Of a stretch of DNA of 8,585 nt, positions 1 through 6,060 are shown in pieces. The translations under genes were made by a program, and so were the position numbers. Every line of letters begins with the position of its first letter. The first letter of the stretch is position 1. A model generated the notes under the pieces. It was not told the DNA's origin. It did no database searches and worked only from the letters and a program-made list of their open reading frames with translations. The stretch comes from JAOUEA01 sp035711865 (lineage in GTDB: Bacteria > Actinomycetota > UBA4738 > HRBIN12): positions 1 to 8,585 of the forward strand of contig DASTBT010000074.1 of assembly GCA_035711865.1 (NCBI GenBank). The letters run 5' to 3'.

Positions 1-242
1 AGGGCCAGGCGCACCCGCCGGAACGCCAGCGCCACGAGGGTGAGCAGCGGGATCGTGACGAACGTGCCGTACTGCATCAGTGGCCAGACCGCGACGTAGA
101 GGACCTGCGGCCGGTCGTTGACCGCCCGGAATACCGTGACCTCGAGCTCGCTCACCCGGCCCGCGGCCCCCGTCGCCGAGATCGCGAGCACGATCGCCGC
201 GATCGCGACGATGAGGACGTTGCGGCGGCGGTCGACGGTCAC
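1..242 (-). CDS. Probable PAP2-type integral membrane protein, N-terminal part only
   Basis: Reading in from a GTG at 242 gives 80 codons that stay open to the window edge. The product begins with a basic stretch (VDRRRN) and a hydrophobic segment at about residues 8-26. An amphipathic stretch (VSELEVTVFRAVND, 30-43) follows, then a segment with VAVWPLMQYGTF and a second hydrophobic helix at about 60-74, ending in basic residues. The pattern of 'FRAVN..P..LY..VWP.MQ.G' before a helix resembles the N-terminus of actinobacterial PAP2-superfamily phosphatases, which dephosphorylate lipid or isoprenoid phosphates at the membrane. The catalytic motifs (KxxxxxxRP, SGH, SRxxxxxH) would lie outside the window, so the family call rests on resemblance. 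The GTG overlaps the TGA of the YdeI-like gene by 4 bp (GTGA), which supports both this start and translational coupling. It could instead be another polytopic membrane protein. Confidence 0.5.
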   Translation of the reverse strand, partial: MTVDRRRNVLIVAIAAIVLAISATGAAGRVSELEVTVFRAVNDRPQVLYVAVWPLMQYGTFVTIPLLTLVALAFRRVRLA

Positions 243-823
243 GATTTCGGGCGCCACTGGTTCGCGCGCTCCCCGCGGGCCGCCCGGCCCGCGATCTCAT
301 CGACGCGGCGTGCCCGCGTCTGCTCGCGCCTCGCCGTGTCGATCCACCCGATGAGCTGCTTGCGCACGCTCGGCGGGAACCCGTCCCAATGCGCCCGCGA
401 GCCCGGATGACGGTCGAAGGCGGCCAGCAGGTCGTCGGGCTCTTCGAGGGCTTCGCTGCGATCAAAGCGGCTCCACGAACCGTCAGCCTTCGCGGCCTCG
501 ATCGCGGCGAGCCCCGGCTCGGCCATCGATCCGTCGGCCACGAGCTCCTCGACCCGTCGCTTGTTCACGGCCGACCACCCGCTCTTCGGCCTCCGAGGCG
601 CGAACCAGAGCAGGTAGCGCTCGTCGTCGAGCCGGCGGGCGGTCGAGTCGATCCAGCCGTAGCACAAGCCCTCACGCACCGCGTCCTCGTAGGCGAGCGT
701 CCCTCTGGTCGAGCCCCGCTTGTGGATCGTCAGCCAGACGCCGCTCTCGCGCGTGTGGTGGCGGGCGAGCCACCGCCGCAACTGGGCGCGGTCGCGGGGC
801 TCGAGGACCTCGGTGTCCTCCAT
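239..823 (-). CDS. YdeI/OmpD-associated family protein (OmdA-like)
   Basis: This 194-residue protein has the hallmarks of the family Pfam calls 'Bacteriocin-protection, YdeI or OmpD-associated'. They are GVWLTIHKRGS (28-38), the LCYGWIDS motif (53-60), RRLDDERYLLWFAPRRPKSGWSAVN (63-87), LAAIEAAKADGSW (105-117) and a C-terminal SVRKQLIGWIDTARREQTRARR (152-173). Length is normal for the family. The frame is open upstream to 949, but that extension is Arg/Pro-rich antisense of the histidine kinase gene, so the ATG at 823, just before the conserved domain, is preferred. Only a weak GAGA sits in front of it. It lies 16 nt after the kinase stop and overlaps the PAP2-like gene by 4 bp, so it is probably co-transcribed with the two-component genes. 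The biochemical activity of the family is not settled. A role in stress or antimicrobial tolerance is suggested only by the family name and context. Confidence 0.85.
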   Translation of the reverse strand: MEDTEVLEPRDRAQLRRWLARHHTRESGVWLTIHKRGSTRGTLAYEDAVREGLCYGWIDSTARRLDDERYLLWFAPRRPKSGWSAVNKRRVEELVADGSMAEPGLAAIEAAKADGSWSRFDRSEALEEPDDLLAAFDRHPGSRAHWDGFPPSVRKQLIGWIDTARREQTRARRVDEIAGRAARGERANQWRPKS

Positions 824-839
824 GGGAGAAAGTCTCGCA

Positions 840-2255
840 TCACGGCGCGTACTCGGGCTCCGGGGGCGGCGGCGCGGGATCGCCGTGCACCGGGAATCGG
901 AGCTCGAAGGCGGCCCCGGTCGCGGGTGCCCCCGCCGATACCTCCCCACCGTGCGCCTGGGCTATCGCGGCGACGATCGCCAAGCCGAGCCCGGCGCCGC
1001 CCGTCTCCCGCGATCGAGCTCCGTCGTCGCGATAGAACCGTTCGAAGACGCGGGCGCGTGCCTCCGGGGAGAGACCTGGACCTTCGTCGGACACGGAGAC
1101 GATCGCGTCGTCGCCTTCTCGGAACACGCGCACGTGCGCAGGCGTGCCCTCAGGGGTGTGCACCCGAGCGTTGTCGAGCAGGTTGTCCAGCACCTGACGC
1201 AGCTTGCCGGCGTCTCCGTCGATCCAGACGTCGCCGTCGTCCACCTGCAGCGAGACGGCGCGACCCGGGTCGATCGCCCGAGCTGCGTCGACGGCCTCGC
1301 CGGCGATCGCGCCGAGGTCGACACTCTCGAGCTCGAGCGGGCGACCCTGGTCGAGCCGTGCCAGCAACAGCAGGTCGTCCACGAGCACACCCATGCGAGC
1401 GGCCTCGGTCTCGATCGCCGCCATCGACCTGGCGAGATCCTCGGGCCGAGCCTCGGCGCCGCGGCGGAACAGCTCCGCGTAGCCGCGGATCGACGTGAGC
1501 GGGGTACGCAGCTCGTGCGACGCGTCCGCGACGAACCGGCGCAGCCGATCCTCGCTGTTCGTTCGTTGTTCGAACGCGGCCTCGATCTGGGACAGCATGG
1601 CGTTGAGCGCCATGCCGAGCCGACCGACCTCGGTGCCGGTCTCGGCGGGCGTCACGCGACGGGAGAGGTCGCCCGCCGCGATCGCGTCGGCCGTCGTGCC
1701 CATGTCCTCGAGCGGCTTCAGGCCGAGGCGGACCAGCCACAGCGCCAGGCCGATCGCCGCAGCGAGCACGACCGCGCTCGCCACGAGCTCGACCCCCAGG
1801 AGCTGCCGCAGCATGGCGGTGGTCTCGGTGAGCGGAACCGCGACGATCAGCGTGCCCAGGCCGGGGAGCGTCGTGGCGAGCGCCCGCCACGACGTGCCCT
1901 GCCCACCCACGGTGAACCCGACTGTGCGATCGTCGCCACCGGCCGGAAGGTCGGCCGGCAGCGGCGCCGGCACGGCTTCCTCGTAGCCGAACGTGGTGGC
2001 AGCCACCACATCACCCTGCTCGCTGCGAAACTCCGCGTACGTGCCGGGCGGTACCACGACCCCGGGAGGCGGCTGGCCGAACGATCCACCGTCGGTCAGG
2101 GCCGTGGCCGCGAACGGCCGCGCCGCGGTGAGCTGCTCGTCGACCCGGCGCTCGAGGAACGTCCGCGTGACCTGGAACGTCGCCACGTTGGCCACGAGGA
2201 GGCCCGCTGCCACGAGCCCGACGGTGACCAACAGCAACCGGGCGCGGAGGGACAC
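840..2255 (-). CDS. HAMP-domain sensor histidine kinase (MprB/TcrY-like)
   Basis: This is a 471-residue membrane histidine kinase, of normal size for an OmpR-partner kinase. Domains in order: TM1 about 7-29; an extracytoplasmic sensor region about 30-154, rich in Pro/Gly and acidic residues with no recognised fold; TM2 about 155-176; HAMP about 177-229; a HisKA helix with HELRTPLTSIRGY and phosphoacceptor His247; then the HATPase domain. The HATPase shows the N box (DNLLDNARVHTP, 357-368), G1 box (DEGPGL, 390-395), F box (VFERFYR, 403-409) and G2 box (GGAGLGLAIV, 419-428). All catalytic motifs look intact. The C-terminus is a short Pro/Glu-rich tail (from 459). The GTG start is preceded by GGAG (2262-2265) with a 6-nt spacer, inside the last codons of the response regulator gene, and the intergenic gap is 3 nt. 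It should autophosphorylate and signal to the adjacent regulator. The stimulus is unknown, though envelope stress is plausible from the neighbours. Confidence 0.95.
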   Translation of the reverse strand: MSLRARLLLVTVGLVAAGLLVANVATFQVTRTFLERRVDEQLTAARPFAATALTDGGSFGQPPPGVVVPPGTYAEFRSEQGDVVAATTFGYEEAVPAPLPADLPAGGDDRTVGFTVGGQGTSWRALATTLPGLGTLIVAVPLTETTAMLRQLLGVELVASAVVLAAAIGLALWLVRLGLKPLEDMGTTADAIAAGDLSRRVTPAETGTEVGRLGMALNAMLSQIEAAFEQRTNSEDRLRRFVADASHELRTPLTSIRGYAELFRRGAEARPEDLARSMAAIETEAARMGVLVDDLLLLARLDQGRPLELESVDLGAIAGEAVDAARAIDPGRAVSLQVDDGDVWIDGDAGKLRQVLDNLLDNARVHTPEGTPAHVRVFREGDDAIVSVSDEGPGLSPEARARVFERFYRDDGARSRETGGAGLGLAIVAAIAQAHGGEVSAGAPATGAAFELRFPVHGDPAPPPPEPEYAP

Positions 2256-2258
2256 GAC

Positions 2259-2981
2259 CTACTCCGGCGGCAGGCGCAGCACGTAGCCGACCCCGCGCAC
2301 CGTGTGGATCAGGTGCGGCTCCACGACGTCGACCTTCTTGCGCAGGTAGCTGATGTACGTCTCGACGATCGCGGGATCGCCGCCGAAGTCGTAGTGCCAG
2401 ACGTGGTCGAGGATCTGTGCCTTCGAGAGCACCCGCCGCGGGTTGACCAGCAGGAACCGCAGCAGGCTGAACTCCGTGGCGGTGAGCTCGATCGCGCGGC
2501 TCCCGCGCCAGACCTCGTGCGCGTCCTCGTCCATCTCGAGGTCGGCGAATCGCAGGCGCTCGGCCACGGGGGTCGCGCCCTGCACGCGCCGCAGGACCGA
2601 TCGGATGCGCGCCACCAGCTCGTCGAGGCTGAACGGCTTCGTGACGTAGTCGTCCCCTCCGATCGTGAGGCCGCGGACCTTGTCCTCCGTCGCGTCGCGC
2701 GCCGTGAGGAACACCACCGGCGTGGGCCGGCCGCGGTCGAGGAGCCGGCGCTGCACCTCGAACCCGTCGAGGTCGGGCAGCATCACGTCGAGCACGATCA
2801 GATCCGGACGGAACGAGTCGACCGCGGCGAGGGCTTCCCTGCCGTCGTGAGCCGACGCGACATCGAAGCCCTCGTAGCGCAGCGCGGTCGTGACGAGGTC
2901 GGTGATGTTGGACTCGTCGTCGACGACGAGCACGCGGGCGGAACCCTGCGAAGAAGGCTCGGCTGCAGCGTCGGGCGTCAT
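2259..2981 (-). CDS. OmpR/PhoB-family response regulator (MprA/TcrX-like)
   Basis: This is a 240-residue two-domain response regulator. The receiver domain (about 16-128) has the acidic pair D21/D22, phosphoacceptor D65 in LIVLDVMLPDLDGFE, switch T93 in FLTARD and K115 in YVTKPFS. A winged-helix DNA-binding domain follows (about 143-238), with ELTATEFSLLRFLLVNPRRVLSKAQILDHVW and the recognition region ending in YISYLRKKVD..HTVRGVGYVLR. The frame runs upstream to 3128, but that extension is Arg-rich and crosses the promoter region. The ATG at 2981 fits the usual short leader before VLVVDDE. There is no clear Shine-Dalgarno sequence; instead a TACGCT -10-like hexamer (2996-2991) lies 9 nt upstream, suggesting a leaderless message. 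An 11-bp-spaced direct repeat lies just behind it. It is the first gene of the unit and is followed after 3 nt by its kinase. The exact orthologue cannot be fixed by eye. Confidence 0.95.
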   Translation of the reverse strand: MTPDAAAEPSSQGSARVLVVDDESNITDLVTTALRYEGFDVASAHDGREALAAVDSFRPDLIVLDVMLPDLDGFEVQRRLLDRGRPTPVVFLTARDATEDKVRGLTIGGDDYVTKPFSLDELVARIRSVLRRVQGATPVAERLRFADLEMDEDAHEVWRGSRAIELTATEFSLLRFLLVNPRRVLSKAQILDHVWHYDFGGDPAIVETYISYLRKKVDVVEPHLIHTVRGVGYVLRLPPE

Positions 2982-2990
2982 CTCGGCGCG

Positions 2991-2996
2991 AGCGTA
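2991..2996 (-). promoter_or_regulatory. Putative -10 element of the response regulator operon
   Basis: On the minus strand TACGCT matches the TAnnnT core of a housekeeping -10. The start codon ATG lies 9 nt beyond its last base, about where transcription would begin, so the message would be leaderless. No good TTGACA is seen 17 nt upstream; that position is occupied by the direct repeat at 3007-3024, as in activator-dependent promoters. The same hexamer with an 8-nt spacing is found before the xanthine dehydrogenase operon. Confidence 0.45.
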
Positions 2997-3006
2997 GCGA
3001 AGGTCG

Positions 3007-3024
3007 CTGGGAAGAACCTGAGAA
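3007..3024 (-). promoter_or_regulatory. 11-bp-spaced direct repeat, candidate OmpR-family regulator box
   Basis: On the minus strand TTCTCAG (3024-3018) is followed by TTCCCAG (3013-3007). The two are identical at 6 of 7 bases, with a start-to-start distance of 11 bp. Tandem half-sites about one helical turn apart are the standard target of OmpR/PhoB-family dimers. The pair straddles the expected -35 position relative to the TACGCT at 2996-2991, which is where class II activators of this family bind. The simplest reading is autoregulation by the regulator encoded just downstream. The divergent mgtC-like gene starts 77 bp away, so the site could also act on it. Confidence 0.5.
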
Positions 3025-3067
3025 CGTCCGGACCGGTGGCGCCCCGTTCGCACAACCACGGCGGCGC

Positions 3068-3073
3068 TAGCAT
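3068..3073 (+). promoter_or_regulatory. Putative -10 element of the MgtC-family gene
   Basis: TAGCAT fits the TAnnnT -10 core. A start of transcription near 3080 would leave a leader of about 20 nt carrying the Shine-Dalgarno sequence at 3090-3095. No convincing -35 is visible. The hexamer also contains the in-frame TAG (3068-3070) that closes the MgtC reading frame upstream, so the true start codon must lie downstream of it. Confidence 0.35.
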
Positions 3074-3089
3074 CGGGTCGACGGACGAC

Positions 3090-3095
3090 GGGAGG
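3090..3095 (+). promoter_or_regulatory. Shine-Dalgarno sequence that decides the CTG start of the MgtC-family gene
   Basis: GGGAGG lies 5 nt before CTG at 3101. This is the only strong ribosome binding site between the in-frame TAG at 3068 and the first conventional in-frame start, GTG at 3218. That GTG falls inside the conserved first cytoplasmic loop of the family. Confidence 0.6.
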
Positions 3096-3100
3096 GCGCG

Positions 3101-3772
3101 CTGGACCTCGATACGACCGGACTCGCATCGCTCGGCATCGCGTTCGTCCTCTCCTCGGTCATCGGGATCGAGCGCGAGCTGCGCCAGAAGAGTGCGGGGC
3201 TGCGAACGCACACGCTCGTGGGCGTGGGCGCCGCGCTGTTCACGCTCGCGGGCTGGTACGGCTTCGGGGGACGATCGCTCGGCACCGACGCCACCCGAGT
3301 CGCATCGCAGGTCGTGACCGGCATCGGCTTCATCGGCGCCGGCGTGATCTTCCTGCGGCGCGACGGAGTGCGGGGACTCACCACGGCCGCCACGATCTGG
3401 CTGACGGCCGCCGTCGGCCTCGCCTCGGGGGCAGGCCTGTGGATGCTCGCGATCGCGGCGACCGCGATCCACATGGTCGTCGCGTTCGTCTACACGCCGC
3501 TCGTCCGGCGGTTGCCCACGTCGCAGTACTCGCTCACGACGTTCGAGGTGAGCTACCACGACGGCCAGGGCATCCTGCGGGAGGTGCTCTCGGCCACGAC
3601 GGACCTCGGCTACGTCGTTTCGAACCTCGATCTGGCTCGCGCGGACGAGCGCCGCGACATCGTCACCGTCACCCTCGACGCCGAAGGGCGGCGGCGGCCC
3701 GAGGAGCTGATCGAGGCGCTCCAACAGGTCGGCGGGGTGATCGACGTGCGGGAGACCGGATCGCCGGAGTGA
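3101..3772 (+). CDS. MgtC/SapB-family membrane protein (CTG start)
   Basis: From CTG 3101 the product is 223 residues. The N-terminal MgtC domain has about five hydrophobic segments (8-23, 38-53, 68-85, 96-110, 113-131). Family motifs are IGIERELRQKSAGLRTHTLVGVGAALF (21-47) and RVASQVVTGIGFIGAGVIF (66-84) followed by VRGLTTAATIWLTAAVGLASGAG (90-112). A soluble ACT-like C-terminal domain follows (about 145-218). Starting at the conventional GTG 3218 would delete the first helix and the ERELR motif. CTG with its strong Shine-Dalgarno sequence is therefore preferred; no ATG, GTG or TTG exists in frame between the upstream TAG and 3218. Proteins of this family support growth in low Mg2+ and, in Salmonella and mycobacteria, survival in macrophages; their role in environmental bacteria is less clear. 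The gene diverges from the two-component operon across about 119 bp and may share its regulation. It ends 7 bp from the convergent permease gene. Confidence 0.9.
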   Translation: MDLDTTGLASLGIAFVLSSVIGIERELRQKSAGLRTHTLVGVGAALFTLAGWYGFGGRSLGTDATRVASQVVTGIGFIGAGVIFLRRDGVRGLTTAATIWLTAAVGLASGAGLWMLAIAATAIHMVVAFVYTPLVRRLPTSQYSLTTFEVSYHDGQGILREVLSATTDLGYVVSNLDLARADERRDIVTVTLDAEGRRRPEELIEALQQVGGVIDVRETGSPE

Positions 3773-3779
3773 GGACGCC

Positions 3780-4601
3780 TCAGACCGCGCGGCGATAGAG
3801 CCGCACCGAGAGCGCCCCGAAGACCGCGATGATCCCGATGCTCCAGGCGAGCGACGCGATCACGTCGCCCGCTGCCGGGCCTCCCAGGGTGAGCGCGCGC
3901 ACCGCCGAGGCCGTGACCGACACCGGCTGGTGCTCGGCCCATGGCTGCAGCCACGAGGGCATCGTGTCGAGCGGCACGAACGCCGTCGAGGCGAACACGA
4001 GCGGCGCGAGCACCGGGAAGGATGCGGCCTGGGCCGTCTCGGGGTCGCCGACCGCCAGTCCGATCGTCGCGAAGATCCACGAGAGCGAGAACCCGAACAG
4101 CAGCACGAGCCCGCCCCCGGCCAGGAACCCCCAGACGTCGGTGTGGATCCTCCATCCCACCAGGAATCCGACCAGGGCCATCAGGGCGACCACGAAGACG
4201 TTGCGCGCGAGATCGGCGAGCGTGCGACCGGACAGCACGGCCGATCGCGCCATCGGCAGCGCGTGGAACCGCTCCATCAGCCCGCTCTTCATGTCGGTGG
4301 CCAGGCCGATCGCCGTGGCGATCGCGCCGAAGACCACGGTCTGCAGGAAGATGCCCGGCATCAGGAAGTCGACGTAGGGCACGCCGGGCGGCAGGCTCGC
4401 CCCGATGGCGCCGCCGAACACGTAGCGGAACATCACCACGAACACGATCGGCTGGATCGTCGAGAAGACCAGGAGCTGCGGCACACGCCGGTACGCGATG
4501 AGGTTCCGCTGCACGAGCGCGAAGGTGTCGCGCACGGTCGCGAAGGGGATGCGACGGTCGAGCGCGGCCTCGGCGGGCAGTTCGACCGTGCCGGCGCTCA
4601 T
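3780..4601 (-). CDS. ABC-2 type transporter permease (DrrB-like)
   Basis: This 273-residue protein has six predicted membrane segments at about 43-63, 80-100, 132-151, 157-182, 194-212 and 248-268. The N-terminal cytoplasmic part (DTFALVQRNLIAYRRVPQLL) and the loop GLMERFHALPMARSAVLSGRTLADL (107-131) are typical of DrrB/ABC-2 permeases that export lipophilic drugs, lipids or polyketides. It would form the membrane part of an exporter with the ATPase encoded just upstream. Its ATG overlaps the ATPase stop (ATGA, 4598-4601), and GGAGG lies 6 nt before the start, so the two are translated together. The substrate cannot be read from the sequence; no antibiotic biosynthesis genes are nearby. It ends 7 bp from the convergent MgtC-family gene, with no visible terminator between them. 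Confidence 0.93.
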   Translation of the reverse strand: MSAGTVELPAEAALDRRIPFATVRDTFALVQRNLIAYRRVPQLLVFSTIQPIVFVVMFRYVFGGAIGASLPPGVPYVDFLMPGIFLQTVVFGAIATAIGLATDMKSGLMERFHALPMARSAVLSGRTLADLARNVFVVALMALVGFLVGWRIHTDVWGFLAGGGLVLLFGFSLSWIFATIGLAVGDPETAQAASFPVLAPLVFASTAFVPLDTMPSWLQPWAEHQPVSVTASAVRALTLGGPAAGDVIASLAWSIGIIAVFGALSVRLYRRAV

Positions 4602-5575
4602 GCGGCGCCTCCCTCGGCCGGCTCGTCCGGGTCCGCCGCCTCGGCGCGGTGGCCGGTGAGTGCGAGGAACACGTCGTCGAGGCTCGGCTCGCGCACCGCC
4701 AAGGTCGCGGGCTCGACGCCGTCCGCATCGAACCGTCGTAGCACGTCGACGAGCACGTGCGCGCCACGGTTCGAGGAGACCCGAACGGTGCGATGCTCTC
4801 GCTCGACCTTGCCGAGCCCACCGTCGGCGAGCAGACCCACCGCCCGTTCGGCCACCGACTCGTCGGCGAAGCTCATCTCGACGACGGTATCGCCCATCTC
4901 GGCTTTGAGACGGCTCGGTTCGTCGTTCGCGATGACCTGGCCGCCGTCGATCACCGCCACCCGCCCGGCGAGCTGGTCGGCTTCCTCGAGGTACTGGGTG
5001 GTGAGCAGCACCGTCGTTCCCTCGTCGACGAGCTCACGGATCATCGCCCACAGCTCGTTGCGGCTGGTGAGATCGAGCCCGGTCGTCGGCTCGTCGAGGA
5101 ACAGCACCGGAGGGGTCGGCATGAGCGAGGCAGCGATGTCGAGGCGGCGGCGCATGCCCCCCGAGTACGTGCGCAGGGGACGATCGGCCGCGTCGGTGAG
5201 CGAGAATCGCTCGAGCAGCGAGCTTGCTCGTGGGGCGATCGACGCCCGCGGCATCTGACCGAGCACCCCGACCATGCGCAGGTTCTCCCGGCCCGTGAGG
5301 TTCGGATCGACGGCCGCGTACTGCCCGGCGAGCCCGATGCGGCGTCGCACCCCCTCGGGGTCACGAACGACATCGCGGCCGAGCACCTCGGCCCGACCCG
5401 CGTCGGGCCGCAGGATCGTCGCGAGGATGCGGACCGCCGTGGTCTTCCCGGCGCCGTTGGGACCGAGCATGCCGAAGACCGTTGCCTCCTCGACCTGCAG
5501 ATCGATGCCGTCGAGCGCCGCGACGTCGCCGAAGCGCTTCGTGAGTCCCTCCGCCTCGATGGCAGGCTCAGGCAT
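4598..5575 (-). CDS. Daunorubicin-resistance-type ABC exporter ATPase (DrrA-like)
   Basis: This 325-residue ATPase is the usual length for DrrA. Visible motifs: Walker A GPNGAGKTT (38-46), Q-loop Gln85, signature YSGGMRRRLDIA (137-148), Walker B VLFLDEPTTGLD (157-168), D-loop, and LLTTQYLEEADQLA (190-203). In that last motif the usual switch His is Gln194, a variant common in the DrrA branch. A C-terminal accessory region (about 222-308) ends with REPSLDDVFLALTG, as in DrrA proteins. It powers export by the permease encoded next, whose start codon overlaps its stop. GAGAGGG lies 7 nt before the ATG at 5575, supporting that start. The 59 bp upstream hold an inverted repeat that may be an operator. 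Substrate is unknown; drug, lipid and glycolipid exporters all share this architecture. Confidence 0.95.
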   Translation of the reverse strand: MPEPAIEAEGLTKRFGDVAALDGIDLQVEEATVFGMLGPNGAGKTTAVRILATILRPDAGRAEVLGRDVVRDPEGVRRRIGLAGQYAAVDPNLTGRENLRMVGVLGQMPRASIAPRASSLLERFSLTDAADRPLRTYSGGMRRRLDIAASLMPTPPVLFLDEPTTGLDLTSRNELWAMIRELVDEGTTVLLTTQYLEEADQLAGRVAVIDGGQVIANDEPSRLKAEMGDTVVEMSFADESVAERAVGLLADGGLGKVEREHRTVRVSSNRGAHVLVDVLRRFDADGVEPATLAVREPSLDDVFLALTGHRAEAADPDEPAEGGAA

Positions 5576-5595
5576 ACGTCGACCCTCTCACAGAC

Positions 5596-5610
5596 GATCG
5601 AGTGTCGATC
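5596..5610. promoter_or_regulatory. Perfect inverted repeat upstream of the drrAB-like operon
   Basis: GATCGA and TCGATC form 6-bp perfect arms around a 3-bp GTG centre. The site lies 21-35 bp upstream of the ATPase start codon, where an operator for a dimeric repressor such as a TetR- or MarR-type protein would fit. No such regulator gene is in the window. GATC-containing words are common throughout this DNA, which raises the chance of a coincidental palindrome. Confidence 0.3.
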
Positions 5611-5614
5611 ACGC

Positions 5615-5627
5615 CGCGCTCCGCGCG
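5615..5627 (-). other. Short GC hairpin after the cupin gene, possible weak terminator
   Basis: CGCGC and GCGCG can pair around a 3-nt loop, beginning 7 nt beyond the cupin stop codon at 5635. There is no T-run after the stem on the minus strand, so it would be at best a poor intrinsic terminator. Such stems also arise by chance in DNA this GC-rich. Confidence 0.2.
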
Positions 5628-5634
5628 AGGGGGC

Positions 5635-6003
5635 CTAACCCGAGCCAGGCTCCGCCGCAGCGTAGGTCGTCGCACCCTGCAGATGCAGCGAGACGTAGGG
5701 CTCGTCCCCCACGACCCAGCTGTCGTGCCCGCCGGGGATCGCGAACAGGTCGCCGGGTTCCATCACGAGCTCGGTCCCGTCGGCCATGCGCACGGCCGCG
5801 CGTCCGGAAACCACCAGCCCGATGTGCTCCACGTCGCAGAGCGTCGCGCCGGTCGCGGCACCCACGTGCTCCGACCACTTCCAGCCGGGCTCGTAGCTCG
5901 CGCGCCCGACCGTCACGCCGCCGAGCTCCACGAGCTCGAAGGATCCGAGCGGGAACTCCCTGCGCTCGTCCGGTCGGTCGAAGCGTCTGATCTCGAGCTG
6001 CAT
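5635..6003 (-). CDS. Small single-domain cupin protein
   Basis: This 122-residue protein folds as one cupin barrel. After an N-terminal strand region (IRRFDRPDERREFPLGSFELVELGG) comes YEPGWKWSEHVG (38-49), with H46. CDVEHIGLVVSGRAAVRMADG (56-76) forms the first cupin motif with H60, and ELVMEPGDLFAIPGGHDSWVVGDEP (78-102) the second, with H93. It ends SLHLQGATTY. Three His residues could bind a metal, but the classical HxH pair is not obvious. The frame runs upstream to 6528, but that part is antisense of the DUF1761 gene. ATG 6003 is chosen because AGGAG lies 5 nt before it and the family begins here. It is cytoplasmic and of unknown function. A 14-bp tandem duplication sits in its leader. 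It lies 59 bp upstream of the ATPase gene on the same strand and could be co-transcribed with it. Confidence 0.88.
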   Translation of the reverse strand: MQLEIRRFDRPDERREFPLGSFELVELGGVTVGRASYEPGWKWSEHVGAATGATLCDVEHIGLVVSGRAAVRMADGTELVMEPGDLFAIPGGHDSWVVGDEPYVSLHLQGATTYAAAEPGSG

Positions 6004-6012
6004 CGGGACTCC

Positions 6013-6042
6013 TCTCAGTGGGTCGATCTCAGTGGGTCGATC
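6013..6042. repeat. 14-bp tandem duplication in the cupin gene leader
   Basis: TCTCAGTGGGTCGA occurs twice head to tail (6013-6026 and 6027-6040), followed by two more matching bases. It lies 10-39 bp upstream of the cupin start codon and next to its AGGAG, so it would be in the 5' leader or promoter. It may be a recent slippage duplication or a double binding site; the sequence alone cannot tell. Confidence 0.8.
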
Positions 6043-6060
6043 GCGGATCCGTCGAGCGAA

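Noticed and set aside
824..949. N-terminal extension of the YdeI-like protein into the kinase gene
   Set aside because: Residues are Arg/Pro-rich and come from another frame of the kinase C-terminus. ATG 823 sits right before the conserved domain.
2982..3128. N-terminal extension of the response regulator to 3128
   Set aside because: The extra 49 residues are Arg-rich, precede the normal family start, and run through the promoter region and the start of the divergent mgtC-like gene.
720..3317. Plus-strand open frame of 865 codons opposite the kinase and regulator genes
   Set aside because: It lies antisense to two genes with complete conserved motifs, is rich in Arg/His/Asp/Gln in the way antisense frames of GC-rich genes are, and shows no recognisable domain. 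Lack of stops follows from composition.
3773..3779. Bidirectional terminator between the convergent MgtC-family and permease genes
   Set aside because: The gap is only 7 bp and no stem with a T-run is visible in it or at the gene ends.
3930..5258. Plus-strand open frame of 442 codons opposite the DrrAB-like genes
   Set aside because: Antisense shadow; the product is low-complexity Arg/His/Glu-rich and then Ser/Thr/Arg-rich, while the minus strand encodes intact transporter motifs.
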